Program-made: the position numbers and the translations under genes
In this document: positions 40,905 through 41,194 of the stretch, piece after piece
How positions within the stretch are numbered: position 1 is the stretch's first letter
Layout: each line of letters opens with the position of its first letter
Notes under the pieces: model-generated
What the model saw: the letters and a program-made list of their open reading frames with translations, nothing else
Database searches by the model: none
Told to the model about the DNA's origin: nothing
Source of the DNA: Pararhodobacter sp. CCB-MM2
Lineage (GTDB): Bacteria > Pseudomonadota > Alphaproteobacteria > Rhodobacterales > Rhodobacteraceae
Length of the DNA: 41,194 nucleotides
NCBI RefSeq assembly: GCF_001691415.1
Contig: NZ_LRRR01000036.1
Location: forward strand, 1-41,194
Direction: 5' to 3'

Positions 40905-41194
40905 CTAGTCCTCGGTCATGGCGCGACGCATGCTGTCGATGACGGGTTGGAGGAGATACTCGACAGGCGTGCGCGCGCCCGTCTGGATGAACACCTCGAC
41001 CGGCATACCGGGCACGAGCGTGAGCGGCTCGGCCCCTTCAACCACGGGCAGGCTGACTGTCGTCGAAGCCTCGAAGCCCGGGAAGCCCGTCTCGGGGTCA
41101 AGTGTGCTGGCGGCTGCGACGTAGGACACCTCCCCTTCCAGATCCGGCGTGGTGCGCTGATTGAACGATGTCAGACGCAAGCGGGCGGGCTGGC
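40905..41194 (-). CDS. Type I secretion membrane fusion protein (HlyD/PrtE family), C-terminal part
   Basis: The last 96 codons of a gene that continues past the window edge. LRLTSFNQRTTPDLEGEVSY, then TLVPGMPVEVFIQTGARTPV and EYLLQPVIDSMRRAM, is the C-terminal beta-barrel and end of HlyD-family periplasmic adaptors (LVPGMPVEVFI.TG.RT...YLL.P is diagnostic). It links an inner-membrane ABC exporter to a TolC-type channel, and would export RTX proteins such as the one at 2756-4336. The ABC ATPase is expected to the right, outside the window. Confidence 0.9.
   Translation of the reverse strand, partial: QPARLRLTSFNQRTTPDLEGEVSYVAAASTLDPETGFPGFEASTTVSLPVVEGAEPLTLVPGMPVEVFIQTGARTPVEYLLQPVIDSMRRAMTED

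Noticed and set aside
1..41194. tRNA, rRNA, riboswitch or CRISPR features
   Set aside because: Nothing matching these was seen by eye on either strand; covariance-model scanning would be needed to exclude small RNAs.

Overview
The window reads as accessory DNA, most likely plasmid or genomic-island DNA, of a Gram-negative alphaproteobacterium. The Roseobacter/Rhodobacteraceae group is my best guess. That rests on the high-GC coding style, the kind of IS elements and RTX proteins, and the combination of a dTDP-rhamnose operon, capsule-type ABC export genes, sulfotransferases and a type I secretion adaptor. Rhamnose-operon-bearing 'biofilm' plasmids with similar content are known in that group. 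No rRNA, tRNA, CRISPR array or replication/partition gene was recognised, so replicon type and species are not proven.

Layout. (1) 1-4.7 kb: an IS3-family end, a 5'-truncated RTX gene broken by a frameshifted IS5-family element, then an intact paralogous RTX gene with its own terminator. (2) 4.7-13.8 kb, minus strand: one long, tightly packed operon running rfbB-rfbD-rfbA, a GT4 glycosyltransferase, two poorly characterised proteins (one with a DxD motif) and a large GT2 enzyme. rfbC is not in the window. (3) 14.1-17.6 kb, plus strand, divergent: a GT2 enzyme and an 837-residue GT2-GT4 fusion. (4) 17.6-25.8 kb: a graveyard of IS fragments (IS5, IS110, ISAs1, IS3) around a GT61 glycosyltransferase, a globin-coupled chemoreceptor, a BrnA-like antitoxin killed by an amber codon, and an Abi/HEPN gene with a CBS-like tail killed by an opal codon. 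(5) 25.85-29.6 kb, plus strand, visibly AT-richer: a separate SPASM-domain protein, a radical SAM core protein without SPASM, a sulfotransferase and an ATP-grasp enzyme. (6) 30-34.5 kb: KpsM on the minus strand divergent from KpsE-KpsT on the plus strand, then a second sulfotransferase and a hexapeptide acetyltransferase. (7) 34.7-38.7 kb: an imperfect direct repeat carrying a small membrane protein flanks two toxin-antitoxin pairs (VapBC and Phd/YefM-RelE/ParE) and more IS debris. (8) 38.65-41.2 kb, minus strand: the end of a type I secretion adaptor (HlyD family), an OmpR-family regulator and its histidine kinase.

How it fits together (inference): dTDP-sugar synthesis plus at least five glycosyltransferases build a surface or extracellular polysaccharide. 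Sulfotransferases and an acetyltransferase decorate it, and KpsMET-type machinery exports it. RTX proteins leave by type I secretion. The radical SAM/SPASM/sulfotransferase/ATP-grasp block is the part with no obvious textbook pathway and is the best candidate for an undescribed system. The toxin-antitoxin, Abi and IS content marks the DNA as mobile and partly decaying.
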